Shown here in pieces: positions 37,946 through 47,522 of a DNA stretch of 64,000 nt. A program made the position numbers and the translations under genes. The notes under the pieces were generated by a model. It was given only the letters and a program-made list of their open reading frames with translations. It was not told where the DNA came from and made no database searches. Origin of the DNA: Barnesiella intestinihominis YIT 11860 (GTDB lineage: Bacteria > Bacteroidota > Bacteroidia > Bacteroidales > Barnesiellaceae); the NCBI RefSeq assembly GCF_000296465.1, contig NZ_JH815206.1:44931-108930 (forward strand), in the 5' to 3' direction. How positions within the stretch are numbered: position 1 is the first letter of the stretch; every line of letters begins with the position of its first letter.

Positions 37946-38782
37946 TTAATGACGGACAACGCCCGAATATTCCTCTTCGCTCACAGGTTCGAGCCACTCA
38001 TTGCTCTTGTTTTCGCCGGGAGCCTCTATGGCGAGATGCGAAAACCAACTGTCAGGCGCAGCTCCGTGCCAATGCTTCACACCGGCCGAGATATAAACCG
38101 CATCGCCGGGGAGAAGTTCCACCGGTTCTTTTCCCCATTCCTGATAATAACCTCTGCCACCCACGCACACAAGTATTTGACCGCCGCCTTTGGTAGCCTT
38201 GTGTATGTGCCAATTATTACGGCAACCGGGCTCGAAAGTAACGTTCGAAATGGGAATACCTTCTGTCACGACAGGTGCGAGATAGCTTTGACCGATGAAA
38301 TATTTGGCGTACGTATCGTTAGGTTTGCCGACAGGAAAAATAATGGATTGAGCATACGCATCGAGCGAACAGGCAGCAGTACTATCCGCACAGTCTACCC
38401 ACACCTCTTTGGCCATACGAAATGCCGCCCATGCTTTGGGCCAACCAGCATAGAACGCAGCATGAGTAAGAATTTCAGCGATTTCAGTTTTGGTCACCCC
38501 GTTCTTCTTGGCCGATTCAAGATGATACTTGAACGAAGAATCTGTCAACCCCTGTGACATGAGAGCAACGACAGTCACGATAGAGCGGTCACGAAGCGAA
38601 AGCAAATCGTTACGACTCCATACCTCCCCAAAAAGAATATCGTCATTCAAATGCGCAAACTCGGGAGCGAACTCACCAAGCGCATCATGTCCGGCTGTCT
38701 GTCGGACTTTCTCTTGTGATTTTGTCATAATCGGAAATATTAAAATTGACAATAAAACCCATAAAACTACTTTTGTTTTCAT
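37946..38782 (-). CDS. carboxymuconolactone decarboxylase-cupin fusion, exported
   Basis: 278 residues: signal peptide (about 1-22), an AhpD/CMD-like helical domain (about 35-135, RDRSIVTVVALMSQGL and EILTHAAFYAGWPKAWAAFRMA), and a cupin domain (about 165-265) with GCRNNWHIHKATKGGGQ, GRGYYQEWGKEPVELLPGD and VKHWHGAAPDSWFSHLAIE, whose His residues can bind a metal. Such fusions are common in Bacteroidetes beside aldo/keto reductases and AraC regulators; the substrate is unknown. Confidence 0.9.
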   Translation of the reverse strand: MKTKVVLWVLLSILIFPIMTKSQEKVRQTAGHDALGEFAPEFAHLNDDILFGEVWSRNDLLSLRDRSIVTVVALMSQGLTDSSFKYHLESAKKNGVTKTEIAEILTHAAFYAGWPKAWAAFRMAKEVWVDCADSTAACSLDAYAQSIIFPVGKPNDTYAKYFIGQSYLAPVVTEGIPISNVTFEPGCRNNWHIHKATKGGGQILVCVGGRGYYQEWGKEPVELLPGDAVYISAGVKHWHGAAPDSWFSHLAIEAPGENKSNEWLEPVSEEEYSGVVRH

Positions 38783-38961
38783 ACCCTATGATTTTAATTG
38801 AACACCACAAAATACCAGTTTTCCAACTCATCATTTAGAAATCATGTAATTGGAAAATCGGAAACAGACAGACATCAGTCTCCATCGATCATCGTCTATT
38901 TCCGCACGATGTACAAAGGTACGAAACAGATCTCGCAACGATTTTGCTATAAAGCTCAAAT

Positions 38962-39795
38962 CTATTTGCCATAAAGCTCACCCTGCCACGATGGTGCGAC
39001 CCCATAGGTCTCTTTATACACTTTGGAAAAATGCGACAGATTCTTAAAGCCTACATCGAAGCAAGCCTCCGTAACTTTCTTTTTCCCCGACCGAATTAAA
39101 TCATGCGCCGCTTCAAGACGTCGTCTGATAATCCATTTCTGAGGCGTCAAATCGCTCACTTTGGCAAAATCCCGTTTAAAAGTAGCCAAACTACGCCCTG
39201 TATAACTGGCGATTTCTTTCATCGAGAGATCGCACATATAATTCTCGTTCAAGTAATCGAGAATATCGATTTTCCACGGTTCCACGAAATCGAATAACGA
39301 TGCATACAGATTACGGTCGGTATTGAGCAAGACATACACACCTTCGATCATCTTCAATTTCAAAATCTTTTCCGAGGGTTTCTCCCCAGCATCGAAATAC
39401 GGAATAACCGACTCGAACAAAGAGCGGATATCCGGTCTATTTTTCGGCAAGAGGAGCAAGCTCGCTTTCTCTCGTTTGGAGTCGATTGGAATCTGCTGCC
39501 GATCGAGTGTTTGGTAAAACTCCCTCAAAAAAGCCTTCGAAAATTTCAACACAATGGAACGATAAGGCTCACCCTTCCCGACCCTCTTTTGCAACCACAT
39601 TCGGTTATCACGCCGCATAAAGGCACAATCTCCCGGATACAAAACGGTTTTCTTTCCACGTTCCTCGATCTCCAATCTACCGGAACACTGATAAATGAGC
39701 GTATGTTCCCGATTTTCATGAGCACACTCCCGATCATCGGCAAAATAACTCGCTATAAGCACATTCGAGCAATCGAATACATCTAACTGTTCCAT
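38962..39795 (-). CDS. AraC family transcriptional regulator
   Basis: 277 residues. N-terminal cupin-like sensor half (about 1-160), C-terminal double helix-turn-helix (about 175-275): MKEIASYTGRSLATFKRDF and VTEACFDVGFKNLSHFSKVYKETYGVAPS. It is the upstream neighbour, in the same direction, of the CMD-cupin, flavodoxin and acetyltransferase genes and probably controls them. A -7 box TATATTTG (minus, 39817-39824) precedes it, and TACCTTTG (minus, 38914-38921) lies between it and the CMD-cupin gene. Confidence 0.93.
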   Translation of the reverse strand: MEQLDVFDCSNVLIASYFADDRECAHENREHTLIYQCSGRLEIEERGKKTVLYPGDCAFMRRDNRMWLQKRVGKGEPYRSIVLKFSKAFLREFYQTLDRQQIPIDSKREKASLLLLPKNRPDIRSLFESVIPYFDAGEKPSEKILKLKMIEGVYVLLNTDRNLYASLFDFVEPWKIDILDYLNENYMCDLSMKEIASYTGRSLATFKRDFAKVSDLTPQKWIIRRRLEAAHDLIRSGKKKVTEACFDVGFKNLSHFSKVYKETYGVAPSWQGELYGK

Positions 39796-39973
39796 ATCAT
39801 CAGCCTTTTATATGGACAAATATAATGCATTGTATCTGTACAATATTTGCTGTGAAGCTCAATTTTCACACTCCCGATACAACCACTGCTCCCGAATAAA
39901 TAAAATCAATGCGCCGAACCAGTACCGGCCTTTGGATAAAACAACTATTTTTGTAGAAAAATTTACCGGGAGA

Positions 39974-40699
39974 ATGCTCGAAAAAACATTAGGAATAGTA
40001 CTGCACATCATTCCCTATAACGACAAAATATCGGTAGCCCATTTGTACACCGAACAATATGGCCGATCTTCCTATCTTATTCCACAAGGGGGCGGAAAAA
40101 AAGCTCGCATGTTTCGGTCCCTCTTCATGCCGTTCTCTATTTTGGAACTCGATATAGACTACCGGAACAGCCGGGAATTGCAAAAAATCATCGAAGCGCG
40201 CACGGTTTTACCTCTTCAAAACATCTATTCCGATCCGGTAAAAAACGCAGAAGCACTCTTTTTATCCGAAGTCCTCTGTCAAACCATAAAAGAACCCGAA
40301 CCCAATCTCCCGCTTTTCGCCTTCATCGCCCGTTCCATTCAAGTCCTCAATATAATGGAAGAAGGTAAAGCCAATTTTCATCTCTGTTTCCTGCTGCAAT
40401 TATGCAGTTTTCTCGGGTTCAGCCCCAACATGGAGACCTACCGGACCGGATATTTTTTCGACATGTTGAACGGAATTTTCTCCCCCTCGCGCCCCATTCA
40501 CACCTACACACTCGATGCCCGCGAAGCCGAAGTTTTCGCCCGTCTCACCCGTATGGATTTCAATAATCTTCGCCACTTCAAATTCAATCGGGGAGAGAGA
40601 AACGCCATACTCGACCGAATCTTAACATACTACCGGCTACACCAACCCGACATTTCGGAACTCCGGTCTCCCGAAATATTACGAGCCATATTCGACTAA
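39974..40699 (+). CDS. recO: DNA repair protein RecO
   Basis: 241 residues from ATG 39974 (MLEKTLGIVLHIIPYNDK); the frame extends 54 codons upstream but that part is unlike RecO and overlaps the promoter TATTTTTG (39946-39953). N-terminal OB fold (KISVAHLYTEQYGRSSYLIPQ) and C-terminal helical domain (HLCFLLQLCSFLGFSPN). It lacks the zinc-binding cysteine cluster, as is usual in this phylum. RecO loads RecA with RecR in recombinational repair. It ends 55 bases before tRNA-Arg. Confidence 0.92.
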   Translation: MLEKTLGIVLHIIPYNDKISVAHLYTEQYGRSSYLIPQGGGKKARMFRSLFMPFSILELDIDYRNSRELQKIIEARTVLPLQNIYSDPVKNAEALFLSEVLCQTIKEPEPNLPLFAFIARSIQVLNIMEEGKANFHLCFLLQLCSFLGFSPNMETYRTGYFFDMLNGIFSPSRPIHTYTLDAREAEVFARLTRMDFNNLRHFKFNRGERNAILDRILTYYRLHQPDISELRSPEILRAIFD

Positions 40700-40735
40700 T
40701 ATGCTGCAAAGGTTGACTATTACAAAATTTTATAC

Positions 40736-40743
40736 TACTTTTG
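40736..40743 (+). promoter_or_regulatory. -7 box of tRNA-Arg
   Basis: TACTTTTG, 11 bases upstream of the tRNA 5' end; a TTGAC sequence about 20 bases further upstream may act as the -33 contact. Confidence 0.55.
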
Positions 40744-40754
40744 TCGACCGAAAT

Positions 40755-40826
40755 GCCCTTGTAGTTCAATGGATAGAACGGAAGTTTCCTAAACTTTAAA
40801 TCCGAGTTCGATTCTCGGCGAGGGTA
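40755..40826 (+). tRNA. tRNA-Arg (anticodon CCT)
   Basis: 72 bases. Acceptor GCCCTTG pairs with CGAGGGT, anticodon arm GAAGT-TTCCTAA-ACTTT gives anticodon CCT, T arm CCGAGTTCGATTCTCGG, discriminator A, no encoded CCA. Confidence 0.95.
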
Positions 40827-40828
40827 CA

Positions 40829-40862
40829 AAAAAAGGAATCCGGATTCGGATTCCTTTTTTTG
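40829..40862. terminator. bidirectional terminator between tRNA-Arg and secDF
   Basis: AAAAAAGGAATCCG and CGGATTCCTTTTTT flank a short loop; A and T runs on both sides allow it to stop transcription from tRNA-Arg and from secDF. Confidence 0.88.
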
Positions 40863-40879
40863 TATTTATACGCTTACCT

Positions 40880-43852
40880 TTATTTTGCAGCGGCTTCTTT
40901 GGCAGCCTTTTTAGCGATACCACGCCGTTGAATTTCGTAAGCAATCGGGGTAGCCACGAACAAGGTCGAGAACGTACCGATAATTACACCAAACAACATG
41001 GCGAATGCGAAACTGCGAACCGATTCAGCTCCCAACAAGAGAATACACAACAACACGATAATAGTACTTTGCCCCGTGTTGATCGTACGAGGTAACGTAC
41101 TGTTCAACGCACTGTTGATCGACGTTATCAAATCACGTTTGGGATAGAGCGTTTTCTCTTCGCGGATACGGTCGAAGATTACCACCGTATCGTTCACAGA
41201 GTAACCGATAACCGTCAATACCGCAGCTACGAAATTCTGGTCTATTTCCATCGAGAAAGGCAGAACGCCATAGAGCAACGAATACAAGCCTACTACCGAG
41301 AAGGTGGTAAAGGCTACCGAAGCCAGCGTACCCACACTGAACGCAATGTTACGGAAACGGAGCAAGATATACAAAGCCATCGCAATCAACGAGAAGAAGA
41401 CAGCCCAATATGCACCCACTTTAATATCGTCTGCAATAGTAGGACCTACCTTCTGGCGACTTTGAATCATGTTGTCGCTGAATTCCTCCAACGAAACACC
41501 GCCCAACAGACTTTGCATACCGTCATAAAGTTTCTTCTCTATCTCTTTGTCAACACCTTCGCCCGTATCCTCAATACGGTAGTTAGTAGAAATACGCACT
41601 TGATTATCGGTCGTAATGGTGATTACCGACAACGAACTTCCTTCGAACGAAGGTTCAAGCATATTCTCGATTTCAAGCGGACTTACCGGTTGTTCGAAGC
41701 GAACCACAAAATTGCGACCTCCCGAAAAATCGACACCTTGATTCATTCCACGCGTGAGGAACGAGATGACAAATACAGCAACGATAGCTAATATGCATAT
41801 ATAACCCGTCTTGCGCAAGCCCACGAAATTAATGTGAGTATCCGTGAGAAAATTACGCGAAATAGACGTAGTGAAAGCCATGTTATTGAATCGTCCGTGA
41901 TTCAAACCAGCCTCGAAAATGAGACGGGTAATAAAGATGGCCGTGAAGAACGAGGTAGCGATACCGATAATCAAAGTCGTGGCAAAACCTAAGATAGGAC
42001 CGGTTCCATAGATCAACAGGATTACACCCGTAATCATAGAAGTCAAGTTCGAGTCGAAGATCGCCGAGAAAGCATTCTTGTAACCATCGGCAACCGCCGA
42101 CTTCATGCTCTTACCGGCACGCAACTCTTCTTTGGTACGCTCGAAGATAAGCACGTTGGCATCGACCGCCATCGCCAAAGACAACACGATACCAGCAATA
42201 CCCGAAAGCGTAAGCACCGCCTGTAACGATGCCAAAATACCCATCGTGAAAAACAAGTTACATATAACACCGAAACTGGCGACAAGACCCGGAGTCCACC
42301 CGTACATTATGATCAGATAGGCCATCAACAACACCAAAGCCACCAAGAACGAAATCAAACCGTTTTGGATAGCCTCTTGTCCCAGCGAAGGACCGATGAC
42401 GTCCTCTTGTACAATTGTCACGGCCGCAGCCATCTTACCCGACTTCAACACGTTGGCCAAGTCCTTAGCCTCTTCGGGAGAGAACCCTCCGGTAATTTCA
42501 GAGCTGCCGCCAGAGATGGCGCCATTCACATTGGGGAAAGAATATACCTGATTATCCAACACGATAGCAATCGCATTGCCGATATTGTCACGAGTAAGTT
42601 TTTCCCAAACTTTGGCTCCTTCGGCATTCATGGTCATGTTCACCACAGAGCCCCGTATCTTATCGAAGTCGTCACGAGCATCGATTATTACATCGCCACC
42701 CAAAGGAGCCTTGCCGCCTTTACCGGCTTTCAACGCAATAAGTTGATACATGGTTTCCTTTTCATCGATAGCTTTTACCGTCCAGCGGAGAATGAGGTCG
42801 CTTGGAAGAATATCGCGGGCGATTTTGCTTGCCAACATAGCATTTACCGCTGCCGTATCGCTCTTATTGACAATACCGATAACCGGAGATCCCCCGTAGC
42901 TTTGGGTATAATTCATCAACGAAAGCAACGGATTCTGTTTACGGATACGCTCCATAGTTTCGGCTTCCGATGCCTCCTGCTGTAATTTTTTCTTCAACGA
43001 CGAAGCCGTGCTGTCAGCTGCAACGGCTGCCGTATCGGGCGTAGCCTCGGCAACGACCGGAGCTTCTTCCTCTGCCGGCTCTTGCGCAGCATTGGCCGCA
43101 GCGATAGCGTTATTTACGGCATCGAGTTTCGGAGCAAGTTGTTCCAGTTTATACGTCTCCCAAAATTCGAGGTTAGCGCTACCCTGCAACAATTTCCTCA
43201 CACGCTCGGGTTCTTTGATACCCGGCAGCTCGACAAGAATAAGACCGTCCTTTTCCAATTTTTGAATATTGGGAGCGACCACACCGAAACGGTCGATACG
43301 AGTACGCAATACGTTGTACGAGTTATCCACCGCACTATTCAACTCGTTGCGAAGAATAGAAATCACCTCGTCGTTAGTCGATCTGGGGGTTATTTTATCT
43401 TTTAACTGGAAAGTGCTGAAAATAGCCGAAAGTCTCACATTCGGATCTATCTTTTTGTATTCGTTGTAGAACGAAACGATAAAGTCGTTGTTCCCGGCCT
43501 GAGCAGCCTGAGCGGCAGCGATAGCTGCGTTGAAGTTAGGGTCCGGGTTATTATTCGACAAAGATTTGAGCACGTCTGCCACAGAAATTTGCAGCGTTAC
43601 GTTCATACCTCCTTTCAGGTCAAGACCCAAACCTATTTCCATTTCACGGCATTGCTGATACGTGTAATACCACCAATACACTTTTTCCGTAGAGATAGAG
43701 TCGATATAATGTTTATACTTAGCCTCATCGCCCGCAGCATACTCTTTCGCCTTATTATTGTAAATAGCGGTTACAACCGAAAACGAAAGATAGAACAAAC
43801 AGATAAGTGTAAGCAAAACCGCAACGACTCTAATAAATCCTTTGTTTTGCAT
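40880..43852 (-). CDS. secDF: protein translocase subunit SecDF (fused)
   Basis: 990 residues joining SecD and SecF, the usual arrangement in Bacteroidetes. SecD half: N-terminal membrane helix, GLDLKGGMNVTLQ (residues about 75-87), large periplasmic P1 region with a low-complexity Ala/Glu insert near 270-300, then six membrane segments including AVDANVLIFERTKEELR. SecF half: VDFSGGRNFVVRFEQP and IGYSVNDTVVIFDRIREE. It uses the proton gradient to pull exported proteins through SecYEG. Promoter: TTTG (43934-43937) and TATCTTTG (43905-43912) on the minus strand, 21-base spacer. Confidence 0.97.
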   Translation of the reverse strand: MQNKGFIRVVAVLLTLICLFYLSFSVVTAIYNNKAKEYAAGDEAKYKHYIDSISTEKVYWWYYTYQQCREMEIGLGLDLKGGMNVTLQISVADVLKSLSNNNPDPNFNAAIAAAQAAQAGNNDFIVSFYNEYKKIDPNVRLSAIFSTFQLKDKITPRSTNDEVISILRNELNSAVDNSYNVLRTRIDRFGVVAPNIQKLEKDGLILVELPGIKEPERVRKLLQGSANLEFWETYKLEQLAPKLDAVNNAIAAANAAQEPAEEEAPVVAEATPDTAAVAADSTASSLKKKLQQEASEAETMERIRKQNPLLSLMNYTQSYGGSPVIGIVNKSDTAAVNAMLASKIARDILPSDLILRWTVKAIDEKETMYQLIALKAGKGGKAPLGGDVIIDARDDFDKIRGSVVNMTMNAEGAKVWEKLTRDNIGNAIAIVLDNQVYSFPNVNGAISGGSSEITGGFSPEEAKDLANVLKSGKMAAAVTIVQEDVIGPSLGQEAIQNGLISFLVALVLLMAYLIIMYGWTPGLVASFGVICNLFFTMGILASLQAVLTLSGIAGIVLSLAMAVDANVLIFERTKEELRAGKSMKSAVADGYKNAFSAIFDSNLTSMITGVILLIYGTGPILGFATTLIIGIATSFFTAIFITRLIFEAGLNHGRFNNMAFTTSISRNFLTDTHINFVGLRKTGYICILAIVAVFVISFLTRGMNQGVDFSGGRNFVVRFEQPVSPLEIENMLEPSFEGSSLSVITITTDNQVRISTNYRIEDTGEGVDKEIEKKLYDGMQSLLGGVSLEEFSDNMIQSRQKVGPTIADDIKVGAYWAVFFSLIAMALYILLRFRNIAFSVGTLASVAFTTFSVVGLYSLLYGVLPFSMEIDQNFVAAVLTVIGYSVNDTVVIFDRIREEKTLYPKRDLITSINSALNSTLPRTINTGQSTIIVLLCILLLGAESVRSFAFAMLFGVIIGTFSTLFVATPIAYEIQRRGIAKKAAKEAAAK

Positions 43853-43904
43853 GTGACTATTACTTTATTTTTTGTTTAATGAATTTCGTATTTTTATCAA
43901 GGTG

Positions 43905-43937
43905 CAAAGATATATTATTTTTTCACAGAAGCCCAAA
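43905..43937 (-). promoter_or_regulatory. promoter of secDF
   Basis: Minus strand TTTG, 21-base spacer, TATCTTTG, 53 bases before the start codon. Confidence 0.7.
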
Positions 43938-44144
43938 ATTATTCGATTTATTTATTATTAGCGTTTTTTACACCGATAAAGCACAATCCCCCAAAGAAAC
44001 ATGAAAAAGAAAACGGTTATATCTTTTTCAAGATTTAATATTATTTTTGTACTTCGGTTATAATCCGAGGTTCACACCCCGATCGAAGTGCCGCATTTCC
44101 TATATTTCGACGTGACGGCAAATCGATTATTAACCCTATAAGTT

Positions 44145-45173
44145 ATGCTCAATTATACGAATAAAACAGAAAGAGAGCCACAAGAGCGTAGTTCAAATAT
44201 CGAACTTCTGAGAATACTTTCGATGTTCTTGGTTCTGATGATTCATTATATTCCTTCCCGAACACTGCCGACACACGACACATTGGCCCACGACACGCTC
44301 GGCACACTGTTCGATCTCGAATTGCGTAGTATCAGCTTCGTCTGTGTCAATTGTTTTATTCTCATCTCCGGGTACTTCGGTATCCGTTGGAAATTAAAAT
44401 CTTTCTCCAACCTCCTTTTTCAAATATTGTTCTGGGCGATCGTATGCCCTGTTATCGTATTCGCCGCGACCGATTCCCTCAACATGACCGACCTATTCAA
44501 GACATTATATCACAACACATTCTCCCGCTGGTTTATCGAAGCGTACATCGGACTGTACATACTGGCCCCGATGATAAACCGCTTCATCGAAAAATCGACA
44601 CATCGGGAGTTGGGTATATTCATTCTTACTTTTTATCTGTTCAGCACCTTGTTCGGCTACTTGGGAAAAGCCTATGACTTCAACAAAGGCATGAGCATCA
44701 TCAGCCTCGTGGGGCTATATTTGATAGGAGCCTATCTCCGCCGGAAACAAGACAGCATATTCGATCTCTCGAAATACGTCTATTTAGGTGTTTACCTCGT
44801 TACCGGATTCATTATGGTAGCCATCGCCGCCCTCATCTTGAAAGCAGGATTCACGATTACCCCTTATAGCTACCTCAACCCCCTTATCGTTCTCGAATCC
44901 ATAGCCCTGTTCTTGTTCTTCAAAAAACTAAATATCGGTAGCATAAAATGGATCAACTATATCGCAGTTTCCTCGTTCGCCGTATATTTAATCCATAACG
45001 ACCTCTCCATTAAACCCCTATACTGCGCAGCATGCGACTATATCGAAGCGCATTACACCCCATCATTCCCGTATGCCTTGCTGTTTATGGTGGGAGTATT
45101 CATCGTATCGGTAATGGCAGATAAAGTCCGGCTGTTCATATACAAACATACGCTATTGAGACTATTGAAATAA
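44145..45173 (+). CDS. acyltransferase family membrane protein 3
   Basis: 342 residues with about ten membrane segments and the acyltransferase_3 N-terminal pattern SSNIELLRILSMFLVLMIHY, then FVCVNCFILISGYFG and FSRWFIEAYIGLYILAPMIN. The conserved Arg and His of the active site are present. It resembles surface-glycan O-acetyltransferases of the WecH/OafA type and is only distantly related to the pair at 18.5-20.6 kb. It stands alone, with a TATTTTTG box at 44042-44049. Confidence 0.88.
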   Translation: MLNYTNKTEREPQERSSNIELLRILSMFLVLMIHYIPSRTLPTHDTLAHDTLGTLFDLELRSISFVCVNCFILISGYFGIRWKLKSFSNLLFQILFWAIVCPVIVFAATDSLNMTDLFKTLYHNTFSRWFIEAYIGLYILAPMINRFIEKSTHRELGIFILTFYLFSTLFGYLGKAYDFNKGMSIISLVGLYLIGAYLRRKQDSIFDLSKYVYLGVYLVTGFIMVAIAALILKAGFTITPYSYLNPLIVLESIALFLFFKKLNIGSIKWINYIAVSSFAVYLIHNDLSIKPLYCAACDYIEAHYTPSFPYALLFMVGVFIVSVMADKVRLFIYKHTLLRLLK

Positions 45174-45460
45174 AAAGATTATACCCTCTCCTCGCCTGTC
45201 GCGGGGTGTAGGAGAGAGCAAGCAAAAAGGAAGAAGGTTAGATAACTCCTACTTGCTGCACAAAAATGCCAAACTATAAAATAAAAAGTACCACCCTCCT
45301 TCCTTGCCGTGTCCCGTAGCATTACGGGGTGTTTTGCAACGCAAAATATAGGGGAGGGGTCCGTAGGACGAAGGGGTTAGCTCTACAAAAAATCCTATAT
45401 ACTATCTTTTTTAGCCCCCCTTTTCTTAGGAACTCGATTCACCCCCTGTGACGAAAAAAT
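45174..45460. repeat. hairpin-repeat cluster C
   Basis: No gene. One full unit of the modular family lies at about 45296-45380: TGCCGTGTCCCGTAGCATTA, CGGGGTGTTTTGCAACGCAA, AATATAGGGGAGGGGTCC, GGACGAAGGGGTTA. The following 45376-45420 (GGTTAGCTCTACAAAAAATC ... TTTTTTAGCCCC) recurs in cluster D at 48385-48420. Confidence 0.7.
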
Positions 45461-45461
45461 T

Positions 45462-45594
45462 GAAAATAGGCTGCACATCGGTAAAAATAGGCACACTTGC
45501 TTTTGGTCTCGGTTTGCACTATCTTTGTCGCAAATAGATCGATTCGGCAAAACAGAACATAACTTGTTTCTGTTCTTATTTGTACTATCTTTAC
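45462..45594 (+). promoter_or_regulatory. two tandem copies of the long promoter-like repeat before the Ig-like lipoprotein gene
   Basis: Copy one, 45462-45527: GAAAATAGGCTGC, CATCGGTAAAAAT, CTTGCTTTTGGTCTCGG, TTTGCACTATCTTTG. Copy two, 45531-45593: CAAATAGATCGATTCGG, ACTTGTTTCTGTTC, TTTGTACTATCTTTA. The second -7 box is 16 bases before the ATG at 45610. Confidence 0.65.
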
Positions 45595-45609
45595 ATAAAA
45601 TATTCGACG

Positions 45610-47484
45610 ATGAATCCGAAACACCCCCTTTCCACGATAACAGTCTATCGGCTGGTCGCCTCGTTCATTCTGGCGATTTCCATATATTCCTGCGCCAACA
45701 TGTCGAGACCCGGCGGTGGTCCCCGCGATGAAACACCGCCTGTATTCATCAAGAGCATGCCGGTTCCTAACGCATTGAACGTTTCGAAACAGAAAATCGA
45801 AATCGAATTCGACGAAATCATTCAAGTAGACAAACCGTCCGAAAAAGTAATCGTCTCCCCCCCCCAAAAAGATATGCCCGAAATTCGTACTTCGGGACGT
45901 AAAATAACCGTGATTCTTAAAGACTCGTTACTACCCAACACGACCTATACTATCGACTTTTCCGATGCCATCATCGACAACAACGAGCGCAATCCGCTCT
46001 ATGGATTCGCCTACTCCTTTTCGACCGGCCCCAAGATAGACTCTCTGCAAGTTTCGGGAATACTACTCAATGCCCGGGATTTGGAGCCCATAACCGGCAT
46101 GTTGGTAGGATTACACAGCGACCTCGAAGACTCGGCTTTCCAGAAACTCCCATTAGAAAGAATTGCCAGTTCCGACGAATTAGGTCATTTCACGATACGA
46201 AATGTAACACCCGGCAAATACCGTCTATTCGCGCTGAAAGACATGAACCGAGACTACCGCTTCGACAACCCGTCGGAAGATATCGCTTTTCTCGATTCTA
46301 TCGTTATTCCTTCGGCCGATGTTAAATTACACGTCGACACCATTTGGAAAGACAGCGTCACCATCGACACCATTATCGAATACAACCACACCCATTTCTA
46401 TCCGAACGATATTCTGCTCACGGCATTCAACGAAGGATTCCAATCTCAATATCTCGACAAAAGCGAAAGAAAAGACCGTCGTAAAATCGACCTTTATTTC
46501 AAAGCTCCCGCCGATTCGTTGCCCAAGCTGAAGCCGCTGAATTTCGAGCAAGAAGACTGGGCCATTCTCGAACGCTCGTTCCATAACGACACGCTGCAAT
46601 ACTGGATAAAAGACTCGCTCATTTACAACATGGATACACTTTTATTCACGGCCGAATATCTCCGTACCGACACGTTAAGACAATTGTCTCTCTACAACGA
46701 TACGCTCAAATTCATCATGAAAAAAGTCAAAGCGCCCAAGAAAAAAGAAAAAAAGAAAGACAAGGACAACGACTCCATCGAAGTTCCCGAAATCCAATTC
46801 ATGCAAATGAACGCCAAGATAAGCTCTTCTCTCGATGTTTATAAACCGCTTCGTTTTTCCTTTGCCGAACCATTGCAAACATACGATGCAGGGAAAATAC
46901 ATCTGGAACAAAAAAGAGACACCTTGTGGATACCTGTTGCCGACTCCCTGTACACATTCCTCCAAGACTCCATTGCTATCCGGGACTACACACTCACCTA
47001 CAAATGGACTCCGGGAGAATCCTATCGCATCGTTATGGACTCCACGGCATTCACCAATATTTACGGACTATTCACGAACACCTATAAACAAGAATTCAAA
47101 GTCAAAGCCCTCGAAGATTACGCCAATCTGTATCTCTCTATTTCGGGCGTATCCGATTCCGCCTTTGTCGAAATTCTTGATTCAGGAGACAAACCCGTAA
47201 GAACAGCCCCGGTCATCAATGGAGGAGCCGAGTTCATGTATATGAATCCGGGTACTTACTACGCCCGCTTATTTATCGACCGTAACGGAAACGGGAAATA
47301 CGACACCGGGAACTACTCCGAGAAAAGACAGCCCGAAGAAGTTTCGTATTACCCACAGGAACTCGAACTGAAAGCCAATTGGGATATAGAACAGGATTGG
47401 GACATCTATGCGACACCGGTCGATAAACAAAAACCCGACAAAATAAAGAAAAACAAGCCCAAAGAGAAAAAACGAAATTACTGA
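45610..47484 (+). CDS. Ig-like domain (Big_5 type) lipoprotein with an internal C9 tract
   Basis: 624 residues from ATG 45610; the TTG at 45580 lies in the promoter. The signal ends at lipobox Cys 28 (ISIYSC). RPGGGPRDETPPVF followed by an Ig-like domain (about 42-135) with IEIEFDEIIQVDKPSEKVIVSPP and LLPNTTYTIDFSDAIIDNNE is the standard start of this Bacteroidetes lipoprotein family; a second domain with charged KKEKKKDKDND linker (about 380-395) and a C-terminal carboxypeptidase-like DRNGNGKYDTGNY segment follow. Codons 83-86 (SPPQ) are written with nine consecutive C (45857-45865), in frame here. The DUF3108 gene follows 20 bases on. Confidence 0.88.
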   Translation: MNPKHPLSTITVYRLVASFILAISIYSCANMSRPGGGPRDETPPVFIKSMPVPNALNVSKQKIEIEFDEIIQVDKPSEKVIVSPPQKDMPEIRTSGRKITVILKDSLLPNTTYTIDFSDAIIDNNERNPLYGFAYSFSTGPKIDSLQVSGILLNARDLEPITGMLVGLHSDLEDSAFQKLPLERIASSDELGHFTIRNVTPGKYRLFALKDMNRDYRFDNPSEDIAFLDSIVIPSADVKLHVDTIWKDSVTIDTIIEYNHTHFYPNDILLTAFNEGFQSQYLDKSERKDRRKIDLYFKAPADSLPKLKPLNFEQEDWAILERSFHNDTLQYWIKDSLIYNMDTLLFTAEYLRTDTLRQLSLYNDTLKFIMKKVKAPKKKEKKKDKDNDSIEVPEIQFMQMNAKISSSLDVYKPLRFSFAEPLQTYDAGKIHLEQKRDTLWIPVADSLYTFLQDSIAIRDYTLTYKWTPGESYRIVMDSTAFTNIYGLFTNTYKQEFKVKALEDYANLYLSISGVSDSAFVEILDSGDKPVRTAPVINGGAEFMYMNPGTYYARLFIDRNGNGKYDTGNYSEKRQPEEVSYYPQELELKANWDIEQDWDIYATPVDKQKPDKIKKNKPKEKKRNY

Positions 47485-47522
47485 CAATCTTAATAACAAA
47501 CCGCATGCTACGCCATCGTTAT

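Noticed and set aside
40880..43852. SecD-SecF fusion as a novelty
   Set aside because: The fused protein is the normal form in Bacteroidetes.
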